From Bdellovibrionales bacterium (lineage in GTDB: Bacteria; Myxococcota; XYA12-FULL-58-9; SYDY01), in the NCBI GenBank assembly GCA_005801425.1, contig SYDY01000027.1:10324-74323 (forward strand): a DNA stretch of 64,000 bases, read 5' to 3'. Shown here in pieces: positions 18,770 through 27,013 of the stretch. Positions within the stretch are counted from its first letter, which is position 1, and each line of letters starts with the position of its first letter. A model generated the notes under the pieces. That model was not told where the DNA came from. It did not search any database and saw only the letters and a program-made list of their open reading frames with translations. The position numbers and the translations under genes were made by a program.

Positions 18770-19191
18770 CAGGGGATCTCCACAACCATCCAATAGGCAT
18801 CAAGCATTTTGACGAGTCTTATAAAGTCGAGGCCAACATTCGATTTGACGATGTAGCCGGCAATACATTTGCGGTACGCTGCGAGCTTATCTTCCTCAGC
18901 AGATGATGTTGTAAGTACAAAAATAGTAGCTCGGCTGTGTTCTGGATCATTGCGGATCTCAGTAAGAAATTCCACACCATTCATGCGTGGCATATTCAGA
19001 TCAAGAAGAATAATGTAGGGTTTGGGAACCGCAGGGACGCCTTGGCCACGCAGCATTTCAAGTGCCTCGATGCCATCGTGGGCAACAAGAAGTGGATTTC
19101 CTATTTTGCTTTCACGGAAAGCGCGTTTGATCGCCATGATGTCAACATCATCGTCGTCAATGAGAAGAATATGAACCGGTTGTGTTGTCAT
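18769..19191 (-). CDS. Stand-alone receiver protein (Rcp1-like CheY family)
   Basis: 140 residues forming a single receiver domain: acidic cluster IDDDDVD at 11-17, phospho-acceptor D64 in LLDLNMPRMNG, conserved Thr/Ser in VLTTSS and Lys in GYIVKSN. The long loop before the acceptor and the pattern EFLTEIRNDP are typical of Rcp1-type regulators that pair with PAS or phytochrome kinases. No output domain, so it probably relays phosphate from the adjacent kinase. It starts nine bases after the kinase stop and overlaps the receiver-GGDEF gene by one base. Confidence 0.9.
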   Translation of the reverse strand: MTTQPVHILLIDDDDVDIMAIKRAFRESKIGNPLLVAHDGIEALEMLRGQGVPAVPKPYIILLDLNMPRMNGVEFLTEIRNDPEHSRATIFVLTTSSAEEDKLAAYRKCIAGYIVKSNVGLDFIRLVKMLDAYWMVVEIP

Positions 19192-19200
19192 GATACACCT

Positions 19201-20643
19201 TTATTTTTTACCCGTTTTAACCCTAGGCATGTTTTTGGGCCAAGTGAAGGAAAATGTTGAACCTCGATCCTTGGATTCAAGTGTGATGGTACCACCAGCC
19301 TGCTTTACGAGTTTTTTTACGAGGGATAAACCAATGCCACTGCCTTCGACAGAATCGCGAGGCTTAAGTGTTTGAAACATTTGAAATATTTTATCGTGAA
19401 ATTTGCTAGGGATCCCAGGGCCATCATCAGCGACGATGAAGTTGAAAAATGCTGTATTTTTTGCATCTTGGGCCGAGATTGTAATGCACCCATTGGTGCG
19501 ATCATGGTGTTTGATGGCATTTCCTATGAGGTTCATGAACACGCGTTTCAGTGACAATGGGGTCGTTGTTAAAATGGGCATGGGGTGCGTGATATTAATT
19601 GTAAAACCAGCGGGGATGTTTAATAGGTCGATGACCTCTTTGATGAGGGCTTTCGTATCGACCAACTCGACATTTTCTAAATCCTTTCCAGCCCGTGCAT
19701 AGTCTAAAATATCCGTGAGAAGATGATCCATTCTTTTAACGCGCCCACGCAGGAGCTTCATGTGTTCTTGGCGTTCTCCAACAAGAACGTCTTTAAGATC
19801 CTCAATGAGCCATTGCGAAAGCGAGTCAATGGCACGCAGGGGTGCACGGAGATCATGGGAAGCGGCGTAGGCGAATTGCTGAAGTTCTGAGTTGACGTGT
19901 TCTAGCTCACCGTTGATTCGTGTCAGTGTGTTTTGGAACTCTTTTTGCTCTGTGATGTCGATGCATGAACCGATGAAACCTATCATGGTGCCATCTTCTT
20001 GAAAGCGTGGCACACCTTGGTCGTAAATCCATCGGTATTCGCCATCGGCGCGGCGAAGACGATACTCCATGACAAAAGATTGTCCTTCTACAAAGTGTTC
20101 CATATAGGTGTGCATACAACGTTGGAAATCTTCAAAGTGCACACCTTCGACCCAACCGACGCCAAGTTCCTGCTCAATCGTTCTTCCTGTGAAGTGCAGC
20201 CATCCTTCATTGAAAAAATAGCATTCGGAATCGACTCCTGCCATCCAGATCATGACAGGCGCGTAATCGGCCATGACCCGAAAGCGTGTTTCGAGTTCTC
20301 GAATTTGTTGACCTGTGTGTGCCTGTTCGGAGATGTGGCGAACAAAGGTGACGGTACCGCGTTGACTGCGGACCATGCGTCCTTCGTACCAGCTTGAGGT
20401 ATTGGGCGTGGGGAGTTCGTATTCGAATGTCTCCACACCGCCTTCTAGAAGCACACGTGCGCTTCGATCCAGGATGAGCTTACTTACGTCTAGGGGAAAT
20501 ACTTCACGTATATGTTTACCACGCGTCCATTTTGGCCATTTTTCCATGGGTTTGGGGGGATTGTGAAACGAAAGACATACACCTTTAGGATCAAGTTCGA
20601 AGGCCATGTCGGGAAGAAGATCTAAAAGTGCAGGGTCGCTCAT
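19201..20643 (-). CDS. Cytosolic PAS-domain sensor histidine kinase
   Basis: 480 residues without membrane segments. A PAS-like region lies in the first 110 residues and a clear PAS/PAC domain at about 115-235 (RFRVMADYAPVMIWMAG to GFIGSCIDITEQKEF). HisKA has the phospho-acceptor H263 in YAASHDLRAPLRAI, and the ATPase domain has NLIGNAIKHH, DDGPGIP and GSGIGLSLVKKL. The signal is probably a cytosolic ligand. The ATG overlaps the stop of the TmoE-like gene by four bases, so kinase and oxygenase are translationally coupled; sensing an oxygenase substrate or product is a reasonable inference, not shown. Confidence 0.92.
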   Translation of the reverse strand: MSDPALLDLLPDMAFELDPKGVCLSFHNPPKPMEKWPKWTRGKHIREVFPLDVSKLILDRSARVLLEGGVETFEYELPTPNTSSWYEGRMVRSQRGTVTFVRHISEQAHTGQQIRELETRFRVMADYAPVMIWMAGVDSECYFFNEGWLHFTGRTIEQELGVGWVEGVHFEDFQRCMHTYMEHFVEGQSFVMEYRLRRADGEYRWIYDQGVPRFQEDGTMIGFIGSCIDITEQKEFQNTLTRINGELEHVNSELQQFAYAASHDLRAPLRAIDSLSQWLIEDLKDVLVGERQEHMKLLRGRVKRMDHLLTDILDYARAGKDLENVELVDTKALIKEVIDLLNIPAGFTINITHPMPILTTTPLSLKRVFMNLIGNAIKHHDRTNGCITISAQDAKNTAFFNFIVADDGPGIPSKFHDKIFQMFQTLKPRDSVEGSGIGLSLVKKLVKQAGGTITLESKDRGSTFSFTWPKNMPRVKTGKK

Positions 20644-21608
20644 GCTGAGATCCCTTCAAGACCGGCTTCACGCCAGAGTTTGTTTTGTAGTTGACGTACC
20701 GACGTACGTACGGATGCTCCTTTCGTTTCAAAAAGAGAAAGAAAAGGTGCAATCGCAGCGTCACAGATCGGCACCCATTTTTCGATCCAGCTCTGCACGA
20801 ACATGGCATTTTTAGGCGATTCGGTGATGCAAAATGTGACGAATGCTTGCATCCATTCGCGATGCCAGCGTGTATCCTCCTCAAGAGAAGCTAGGACTTT
20901 TGTGAGGATCTCGTCACCTGAGCGTTCAGCGAGACATGCCAATTGGGTGAGAAATAGGGCATCGAATGCGGGTTTTAGAACGAGGTTGAGTGCGGTGATT
21001 GTTTCACCCCACGCATATGTGACGAGAAGTTTTTCGATAGCCATCCGCATGGGTTGCCACATGGGATCTTCTTGCCAAAGGGCTTTTCCTGATTGAGCGA
21101 ACTTGGGATGCGTGATCTGTATTTGACGGAGACGATAGGCAAAGCGTTGGGTACGTCGCATTTCGTCGGCCGCTTGGAGTGCACAGGTGACAACCAAGCG
21201 ACCACTTGGCGCGATGTGCCCCACGTATGCTGCAATCATTTGCAAGCCGTGGGTTGGATAAAGAATGGGACCCAAGATCCCACTCAGCGTTGCCAGCCAC
21301 TGGGGTGTTAGGCGTTGATCGTATCCTGTCTCGTCGACGGATCGCAGAAGGCCATCGACGTAGATCTCCTTCTCATTCTGAAGCATCGTATATTTCGTAT
21401 ACGTGGTTTCACGCGGATCTCGGAATTGCTCCCAATCGGTTACTTGAAGCGGACAGTTTTTCTGTTGTGTGAGCAACCATTCGCCAGACGGGGTATGAAC
21501 TTCAAAGCCTCGATTGGTGTAATAAAGAAGTTTTGATGTGCTGATATCATAATCCGACGGCTTTTTTTTCAAACCTTCAAGATGCCACCACGTACGTTGT
21601 GCTGTCAT
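20640..21608 (-). CDS. Toluene-4-monooxygenase-like hydroxylase beta subunit (TmoE-like)
   Basis: 322 residues. In bacterial multicomponent monooxygenases this subunit pairs with the diiron alpha subunit but binds no iron. The opening RTWWHLEGLKKKPSDYDI matches the TmoE pattern RTWSHLAEMRKKPSEYDI, and later blocks (WEQFRDPRETTYTKY, LQMIAAYVGHIAPS, YAWGETITALNLVLKP, RHREWMQAF-like and IEKWVPICDAA) follow the family in order. The start is set at MTAQRTWW, overlapping the effector stop as TAATG. It is the fifth oxygenase gene, matching the order tmoABCDE. Confidence 0.92.
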   Translation of the reverse strand: MTAQRTWWHLEGLKKKPSDYDISTSKLLYYTNRGFEVHTPSGEWLLTQQKNCPLQVTDWEQFRDPRETTYTKYTMLQNEKEIYVDGLLRSVDETGYDQRLTPQWLATLSGILGPILYPTHGLQMIAAYVGHIAPSGRLVVTCALQAADEMRRTQRFAYRLRQIQITHPKFAQSGKALWQEDPMWQPMRMAIEKLLVTYAWGETITALNLVLKPAFDALFLTQLACLAERSGDEILTKVLASLEEDTRWHREWMQAFVTFCITESPKNAMFVQSWIEKWVPICDAAIAPFLSLFETKGASVRTSVRQLQNKLWREAGLEGISA

Positions 21609-21904
21609 TATTTCCCAAAGGCCCAAATGGCCTCCTCCTCATTGATGGTCAACTTGCCTTTAAACGATGGCATGCAAAGTTCGAGATCACCTGGCAATAG
21701 GAATGGACGTCCGAGTGCTTGTTCGACAGCCGATCGTTTGAGTGTGCATTGCATAGGAACGGACACGCGGAGATAGGAACCTCGATCAAGGACAACGACA
21801 CCCTTATTCAACTTTCGGATTGCTGTGACGATGGCATTTGCAACATCACCGACTTCGAGAACCGGACCTACGCTATTGCTCTGCTCGCTAGGTATTGGCT
21901 TCAT
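21608..21904 (-). CDS. Monooxygenase effector/coupling protein (TmoD-like)
   Basis: 98 residues. The cofactorless effector binds the hydroxylase and tunes catalysis. Blocks SVGPVLEVGDVANAIV, RGSYLRVSV, LGRPFLLPGDLELCMPSFKG and INEEEAIW align with T4moD (NVGPIIRAGDL, RRAYVRIAA, LGRPFNMQELEINLASFAG). The ATG at 21904 lies inside the end of the Rieske gene (17-base overlap); a longer frame starting at 21958 has no homologous residues. Small size and position support the call. Confidence 0.9.
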   Translation of the reverse strand: MKPIPSEQSNSVGPVLEVGDVANAIVTAIRKLNKGVVVLDRGSYLRVSVPMQCTLKRSAVEQALGRPFLLPGDLELCMPSFKGKLTINEEEAIWAFGK

Positions 21905-22229
21905 GGTGTGTTCCGGGTGGGTTTGGTGGAATATCAACCAGTATATTGCCATCGACAATTTTTACGTCGAAAGGACGCAAGCAAACCGACCGAGGATTGA
22001 TCCCTTGGCCTGTGCGCGCATCGTAGGAGTAGAAATGTGCACAACATGTGAGTACATCATCTTGTAGCAAGCCTTCGCTGATGGCCACTCCCAAATGGGC
22101 ACAACGATCTTCGTAGGCATAGATGGTTTCATCGATGCGGACGAGTAGGACTTTCGTACCTTCAATTTCACATCCGATCATATCACCTTGCCAGAGTTCA
22201 TCGACGGGCATTATTTTTTGGAATGCCAT
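21888..22229 (-). CDS. Rieske [2Fe-2S] ferredoxin of the monooxygenase (TmoC-like)
   Basis: 113 residues. Rieske ligands are C43-x-H45 and C62-x-x-H65 (CAHLG and CCAHFY), with the 16-residue spacing of T4moC. It should carry electrons from a reductase to the diiron hydroxylase. The ATG at 22229 overlaps the TmoB-like stop as TGATG; a TTG codon just upstream is less likely. No TmoF-type flavin reductase gene follows in the cluster, so its electron donor is encoded elsewhere or is a generic reductase. Confidence 0.92.
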   Translation of the reverse strand: MAFQKIMPVDELWQGDMIGCEIEGTKVLLVRIDETIYAYEDRCAHLGVAISEGLLQDDVLTCCAHFYSYDARTGQGINPRSVCLRPFDVKIVDGNILVDIPPNPPGTHHEANT

Positions 22230-22471
22230 CAAATATTCTCCGCAATCACATCGATTCGATCGAGTGCAGAAAGGCCGACTTCAGCGATGGTGAGTTCAGG
22301 ATCTAGAAGTTCTCCATGACGGTAGACTTGTGCATATGTTTTGGGTTTGACGCGGACCGAGGCGGCTTCTTGTAGACTTGCTGCGAGATCTTTGATCCTG
22401 TCTGTGTCATGCACGAGAACGACCAGCCCGATGGTATCGCCTTTTAAGAATCCAAAGAGAGGTACAAGCAT
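22229..22471 (-). CDS. Monooxygenase gamma subunit (TmoB-like)
   Basis: 80 residues, close to the 84 of TmoB, a ubiquitin-like subunit of the hydroxylase. The segment LVVLVHDTDRIKDLAASLQ and the ending ELTIAEVGLSALDRIDVIAEN align with TmoB (LVVVDLNDSMDQVAEKV and MTIAESGLNPTEVIDVVFEE). Start at MLVPLFGFLKGD, with AAGG eight bases before it; the longer frame overlapping the alpha subunit is not conserved. It begins four bases after the alpha-subunit stop. Confidence 0.88.
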   Translation of the reverse strand: MLVPLFGFLKGDTIGLVVLVHDTDRIKDLAASLQEAASVRVKPKTYAQVYRHGELLDPELTIAEVGLSALDRIDVIAENI

Positions 22472-22475
22472 GGCA

Positions 22476-23951
22476 TTAACCTTTCGATAATTGCATCCAA
22501 GGGTATCTGCCTCCCGCAACATCTTTGCCCCATATGCTCGGCGTGAGATCGAAGTATCGTAGGAGTTCAAACAGATTGCCTGGCGCTTCTCCACTGAGGA
22601 TCCGCATCACAACATCTTTGTGATGCTCATAACGTTCTGGCTCGCTTTCGAAGATCCAACGGCATGGTTTCGAACAGAAGACATACTTGCGCGCGCCGCG
22701 CGTGATCACCTCCGCGGAGTTACGTTCCGGCGAACCACCACACAAGACGAGCTGACAGAGGTTGCAAAAAGTAACGGGTGTTGCACCATGGGTGTACCAC
22801 TCGACGCCAGGGCCAGATTTACGCCAGCGGTTTGTGATTTGCTCCCAGATGGGATCGAAAAGCGGCCAGGTCTTTGCATATTTTTCCTGAAGCCAGGTTC
22901 TTTCTTCTGGACCTGGCAGTGCGAAGTTGAACCAGGTTGTTGCACGGTATGTGTAAGCACTTGCGTAAACCATGTGATGGTAGGTGTCGATGGCATCCAG
23001 GAACTGTTGCCAGTACCATGGCAATGCGAGCCCCATTTCTTCAAGTGAGCGCTTGAACTGATCGAGCACCCATTCTTGCATGAATTCTTTAAATGATTGT
23101 GTCCGATGTTTGAGCGGCGTCAGGTAATCCATGCTGAAGCCGGTGATGACGGCAAAGAAAAGCCAGTTTCGCCAGAACCATTTGTCGACCAGATATTGGG
23201 CACGCTTGGGATCGTGCGCGATTATTTTTTGGAGGACGGGATGCCCTATTTGGGCGTGACGTGCTTCATCGGTTTGGATGCTTTTGACCATTTTCTCGAA
23301 CATGCGATCGCCGGCAGCATGTGCCATGGTCGATAGACCAATGAACTGGAGATTGGTGAAGCCGGTTTCAAAAACAAAATTGGTGCCGACAGCGAACTCC
23401 ATGGGATCTGATGTGATAAGGAGTTCATCGACGAGATGACGGCCTGCGATGGCAATCCAGTTGTTGGTGTGAAAAAATTTGTGGGTCCAGTCAAATTGAG
23501 GATCCCATCGGACCAATTCGTGCATGATGAGCAGTGGGATCTGGGCGTGACGAAGTTCATCCAATGCGCCGAGGAGTGCTGTTGTGCGCCATGCGCTATC
23601 GCGCCCAAAGCGGGCCGCGCGAAGATTCCCCACAACTGCTGCAAATTCAGCCAATGCAAGTGTTGCCGCGTGGAGCTTTAATCCGTTGATCCAAGAAGGG
23701 TCATGTTTCTGAAAGTCCTCCACCTTGCCGACGGCATCACGCACCGCATGGACGGAAGCTTCTTTGATGGACTGATTTTTTACGTATTCTGTGTAGGATG
23801 TACGATAGGGTTCATCCCAATCCTTCCATGTTTCGGCTGTGAGCCATGGGGAACCGCTGATTTCTTCGGGAAAGACCTCTCGTTCCTCAACATAAGAGAA
23901 GTCCCAATCGAGCTTTCGTGCTAGATCGAGCCAGTCGTCGCGCTTTAGCAT
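22476..23951 (-). CDS. Toluene-4-monooxygenase-like diiron hydroxylase alpha subunit (TmoA-like)
   Basis: 491 residues, near the 500 of TmoA. All diiron ligands are present: E102, E132, H135, E195, E229 and H232, offset by two from the T4MO numbering, and the gate Thr is T199 in FETGFTN. Positions equal to T4MO I100, G103 and A107 are L98, A101 and A105, so the pocket is similar but not identical. The C-terminal YHS-like segment keeps four Cys (C396, C399, C426, C430) absent from TmoA. Start at MLKRDDW, with GGAG five bases upstream. It heads the operon. Expected activity is O2-dependent hydroxylation or epoxidation of a small arene or alkene; the substrate is not deducible. Confidence 0.94.
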   Translation of the reverse strand: MLKRDDWLDLARKLDWDFSYVEEREVFPEEISGSPWLTAETWKDWDEPYRTSYTEYVKNQSIKEASVHAVRDAVGKVEDFQKHDPSWINGLKLHAATLALAEFAAVVGNLRAARFGRDSAWRTTALLGALDELRHAQIPLLIMHELVRWDPQFDWTHKFFHTNNWIAIAGRHLVDELLITSDPMEFAVGTNFVFETGFTNLQFIGLSTMAHAAGDRMFEKMVKSIQTDEARHAQIGHPVLQKIIAHDPKRAQYLVDKWFWRNWLFFAVITGFSMDYLTPLKHRTQSFKEFMQEWVLDQFKRSLEEMGLALPWYWQQFLDAIDTYHHMVYASAYTYRATTWFNFALPGPEERTWLQEKYAKTWPLFDPIWEQITNRWRKSGPGVEWYTHGATPVTFCNLCQLVLCGGSPERNSAEVITRGARKYVFCSKPCRWIFESEPERYEHHKDVVMRILSGEAPGNLFELLRYFDLTPSIWGKDVAGGRYPWMQLSKG

Positions 23952-23977
23952 GGCGCTCCCCATCGGTTATCCGATTT

Positions 23978-24005
23978 ATCATCATGAGAAATAGGGCATG
24001 ATGAT
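23978..24005. promoter_or_regulatory. Inverted repeat in front of the monooxygenase operon (candidate operator or 5'-UTR hairpin)
   Basis: A perfect 9-bp dyad, ATCATCATG and CATGATGAT separated by 10 bases, lies 27 bases before the tmoA-like ATG. On the minus strand a TATAAG box (24011-24006) with a TTTACA box about 15 bases further upstream would place the transcription start at the edge of the dyad, so it may be an operator or a leader hairpin. The spacing between the boxes is short, so the promoter call is weak. Confidence 0.4.
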
Positions 24006-24149
24006 CTTATAGTGTAGTGCAATGTATGTAAAGGTTTTGTAGAGGCGATCAGGACCGCCCGGTTTGAACAATATTCTGCACCCTCGAGCTGTATATACTT
24101 GCTCCTGTCCTCGCCACGCTGCATGAATGCAAAATCTTTCGGAGTTTTG

Positions 24150-25340
24150 ATGAGCCAAATACCTTCAATGAACGATCTCGATCTGGATGGCCGCGCAGTT
24201 TTTTTGCGGCTCGATCTCAATGTCCCCATGAAAGATGGTGTGATCACAAGTGACGCGCGTATTCGTGCATCGCTTCCTACCATTGAAAAGGCCTTGCTGG
24301 CAGGCGCACGTGTGGCCATTGCATCGCACTTTGGACGTCCCAAGGGCGGACCAGATCCCAAGTATTCGCTTGAGCCGGTCGCGGTGCACTTGGCATCGCT
24401 TCTCAATGTGGACGTGTTATTTGTGGACGATTGCGTGGGTGATGGCGTGAAGGGCGTGATGCAATCGCTTCATACCGGACAAATCGCATTGCTTGAAAAT
24501 TTGCGCTTCCATCCCGAAGAAGAGGCCGGAGATATCAATTTTGCCAAACGTTTGGCTGCGCCGTTTTCTGTTTACATCAACGATGCTTTTGGTGCGTCCC
24601 ACCGCAAACATGCGTCCATCGTCGGTGTTCCAATGCAGATGCAGGTTGTTGCGGCAGGGCTTCTGATGGAACGCGAAGCGCAGGCTTTGGGCAGGCTTCT
24701 TGAAGCCCAAAAAGACCGTTTTGTGGCCATTGTGGGGGGCGCCAAAGTGAGCGACAAACTTGGCGTGATGCGATCGCTTCTAAATCGTGTGGATACGCTC
24801 TGTATAGGTGGCGCCATGGCCTACACGTTTTTAAAAGCATCGGGTGTGGATGTTGGCATTTCACGTATCGAATCGGATCAATTAAGAGTGGCCTCGGATA
24901 TTTTGCTGGGTGCCCGTGCACGCGGCGTACGCATCATGCTTCCGACCGATCACATTGTGGCCCATACATTTGAAGAAAGCGCCCGCCCACTTACCGTGGA
25001 AAACATCAATGTGAATGAAATGGGACTTGATATTGGACCTCGGACCGCTGCGGCTTATGCCGAGGTGATCAAAGAAGCCAAAACTATTTTCTGGAATGGG
25101 CCCATGGGTGTGTTTGAATGGCCGTCATTTGCCAAAGGCACACAGGCTATTGCCCAAGCGGTTGCAGGATCGCGTGGCTACAGCGTGGTGGGTGGCGGTG
25201 ATTCGGTGGCGGCGGTTGAAGCGAGCGGTGTTGCCAACAAGATCGATCATATTTCTACAGGCGGTGGTGCAAGTCTCGAATTTTTAGAATTGGGTGGCTT
25301 GCCTGGCATTGATGCTTTAACCAACAAGGTTAGGAAATAA
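24150..25340 (+). CDS. pgk: Phosphoglycerate kinase
   Basis: Transfers phosphate from 1,3-bisphosphoglycerate to ADP in glycolysis, cytosolic. 396 residues. Family blocks are FLRLDLNVPM near 20, SHFGRPKGG near 60, LLENLRFHPEEE, INDAFGASHRKHAS near 145, VGGAKVSDKLGV, NGPMGVFEWPSFAKGT and the nucleotide-site GGGDSVAAV and STGGGASLEFLE. The start at MSQIPSMNDL has GGAG five bases upstream; an upstream in-frame codon at 24099 lacks one. The stop overlaps the tpiA start as TAATG, indicating coupled translation. Confidence 0.97.
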   Translation: MSQIPSMNDLDLDGRAVFLRLDLNVPMKDGVITSDARIRASLPTIEKALLAGARVAIASHFGRPKGGPDPKYSLEPVAVHLASLLNVDVLFVDDCVGDGVKGVMQSLHTGQIALLENLRFHPEEEAGDINFAKRLAAPFSVYINDAFGASHRKHASIVGVPMQMQVVAAGLLMEREAQALGRLLEAQKDRFVAIVGGAKVSDKLGVMRSLLNRVDTLCIGGAMAYTFLKASGVDVGISRIESDQLRVASDILLGARARGVRIMLPTDHIVAHTFEESARPLTVENINVNEMGLDIGPRTAAAYAEVIKEAKTIFWNGPMGVFEWPSFAKGTQAIAQAVAGSRGYSVVGGGDSVAAVEASGVANKIDHISTGGGASLEFLELGGLPGIDALTNKVRK

Positions 25341-26116
25341 TGCGCCGGATGATGATCGCAGGCAATTGGAAGCTTAACAAAACCATCGGTGAGGCGACGG
25401 CATTCGCCGATGTGTTGGCGAAGCGTCTTGTGTCTCATGATCTTCGCGATGTGGTGATCGCGCCACCCTATACGGCACTTGCGGCTGTGTCGCAGTCATT
25501 ATCGGGAACGCATATTGCAGTTTCAGCGCAAGATGTATTTTACGAAACCGAAGGTGCATTCACGGGTGCCATCTCCGCAGCGATGATCAAAGATGCAGGA
25601 TGTACGTACACGTTGGTGGGACATTCGGAGCGTCGGCTTTATTTTGCTGAAACGGTTGAAACGACGGTCAAACGTTTGGTGGCCGCCAAAGCTGTGGGAC
25701 TCATCCCTATTTTTTGCGTCGGCGAAACATTGCAAGAGCGTGAATCGGGACGCATGCATGATGTGTTACGATCACAATTGTCGGCGCTTGCGACACTTGA
25801 CTTTTCTGCAAATGCCGTTGTTGTGGCCTACGAGCCTGTTTGGGCCATAGGAACTGGGGTCGTTGCGAGTGAATCACAAGCCCAAGAAGCCCATGCTTTT
25901 GTGCGTGGGATCCTTGCACCCATGGGATTATCAGAGACACGTATTTTGTATGGCGGGAGTGTCAAACCTTCCAATGCCGCAGGACTTCTCGCACAGTCTG
26001 ACATCGATGGGCTTCTTGTGGGCGGCGCAAGCCTCAACATCACCGATTTTTTAAAGATCATTGCAGCTGGGCAACCCGGCTCCTACGAAGATTGGTTTGA
26101 TCTCCAATTTCCTTGA
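25340..26116 (+). CDS. tpiA: Triosephosphate isomerase
   Basis: Interconverts dihydroxyacetone phosphate and glyceraldehyde-3-phosphate. 258 residues, a standard TIM barrel. Catalytic Lys is in AGNWKLNK, His in VGHSERR, Glu in AYEPVWAIGTG; the phosphate-binding YGGSVKPSN and LVGGASL close the barrel. It overlaps pgk by one base, and the pair is separated by a repeat-filled gap from secG, which is on the opposite strand here. No gapA precedes pgk in this window. Confidence 0.97.
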   Translation: MRRMMIAGNWKLNKTIGEATAFADVLAKRLVSHDLRDVVIAPPYTALAAVSQSLSGTHIAVSAQDVFYETEGAFTGAISAAMIKDAGCTYTLVGHSERRLYFAETVETTVKRLVAAKAVGLIPIFCVGETLQERESGRMHDVLRSQLSALATLDFSANAVVVAYEPVWAIGTGVVASESQAQEAHAFVRGILAPMGLSETRILYGGSVKPSNAAGLLAQSDIDGLLVGGASLNITDFLKIIAAGQPGSYEDWFDLQFP

Positions 26117-26191
26117 TCGTAAACGTGGTCACAGAGGTTGTGAGCTTGATCTGAATCGTTTGCACCAAACACTTTCATGGTGCTCTTTTGT

Positions 26192-26256
26192 GTAGGGGCA
26201 GACCTCCGTGTCTGCCCTGATCACGAACAAGAGCGGACACGGGGGTCTGCCCCTAC
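26192..26256. repeat. Inverted-pair element with GTAGGGGCAG...CTGCCCCTAC ends
   Basis: A 65-bp intergenic element whose two halves are near-mirror images (GGGGCAGACCTCCGTGTCTG and a matching inverted segment around CGGACACGGGGGTCTGCCCC). It shares the GTAGGGG/CCCCTAC ends of the GGGCGGTTCG elements but has a different stem, so it looks like a sister family. It separates the converging tpiA and secG genes and could serve as a bidirectional terminator. Confidence 0.75.
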
Positions 26257-26314
26257 ATGAAAGGCCCAATTGAAACGCAGTCCATCAAACAATTCAGATC
26301 AACCGGGAGTGGTA

Positions 26315-26791
26315 TTACTCGGCTTTTTTGGCGCCGTCGGCAGGCATAGGGGCAGGCGCTGCATTCGTTGGAGCCTGTTCGGTTTCTGGTGTCTTCTTGG
26401 GTTCATCCGATTCGTCGTTGGCTTCATCAGATTCATCATTGCCTTCATCGGCGTCGCCCGATTCGTCGGCGGCTTTATCAGCGCCTTCTTCACCCGCCTT
26501 GGGTGTGACTTCTTCCACCGTGGCTTTGGGGGTGTTGTCCTTTTCTTGAAGGACGACCGATTTATTGGCGGTGCTCATGCCTGACAGTACGAGTGAGGTG
26601 CAAAAGAAAATTGCAGCAAGAACGCTGGTCACTTTGACAAGAAAGGGCGCTGCGCCTTGCCCACCAAACACCTGGGCGCTGGCACCGCTTAAGCCTGCAC
26701 CAAGTCCGCCGCCGCGTCCTGCCTGGAGCAAAACTACCAGAATGAGAAAAAGACATGTAAGAATATGAACGATGGTGATCAAGGTCTGCAT
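26315..26791 (-). CDS. secG: Preprotein translocase subunit SecG with long acidic tail
   Basis: 158 residues. SecG assists SecYE in protein export at the inner membrane. Two membrane helices lie at about 3-23 and 50-72, with the family block LQAGRGGGLGAGL between them and FGGQGAAPFLVKVTSVLA leading into the second. The last 80 residues are an Asp/Glu/Lys-rich low-complexity tail (ADESGDADEGNDESDE), much longer than in E. coli SecG and presumably cytosolic or disordered. tRNA-Leu lies just upstream on the same strand. Confidence 0.93.
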   Translation of the reverse strand: MQTLITIVHILTCLFLILVVLLQAGRGGGLGAGLSGASAQVFGGQGAAPFLVKVTSVLAAIFFCTSLVLSGMSTANKSVVLQEKDNTPKATVEEVTPKAGEEGADKAADESGDADEGNDESDEANDESDEPKKTPETEQAPTNAAPAPMPADGAKKAE

Positions 26792-26813
26792 GAAAGGGAG
26801 CCCCCGCGAGAAT

Positions 26814-26899
26814 TGGTGCGGCAGGGGAGACTCGAACTCCCACGATATTTCTACCGCCAGCCCCTCAAGCTGGTGCGTCTACCATTCCGCCACTGCCGC
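26814..26899 (-). tRNA. tRNA-Leu (GAG)
   Basis: Minus-strand cloverleaf with acceptor stem GCGGCAG/CTGCCGC, discriminator A and an encoded CCA at 26816-26814. The anticodon stem CCAGC/GCTGG encloses the loop TTGAGGG, giving anticodon GAG. A long variable arm (type II) and the TTCGAGT T-loop are present, as expected for leucine. It lies just upstream of secG. Confidence 0.96.
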
Positions 26900-27013
26900 G
26901 GCTGTGCTTACTGCTGATACCAGAGCACACCGCCGAGTACCAACCTGCTTACAGGTTGTCAACGGGGACAAAAGAGTCGTATGCAAGGATTTATTTGATG
27001 CACGGAGGAACCC

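Noticed and set aside
26192-26256. A classical rho-independent terminator after tpiA
   Set aside because: The inverted halves could terminate transcription but no T-run follows and the sequence is better described as a repeat element.
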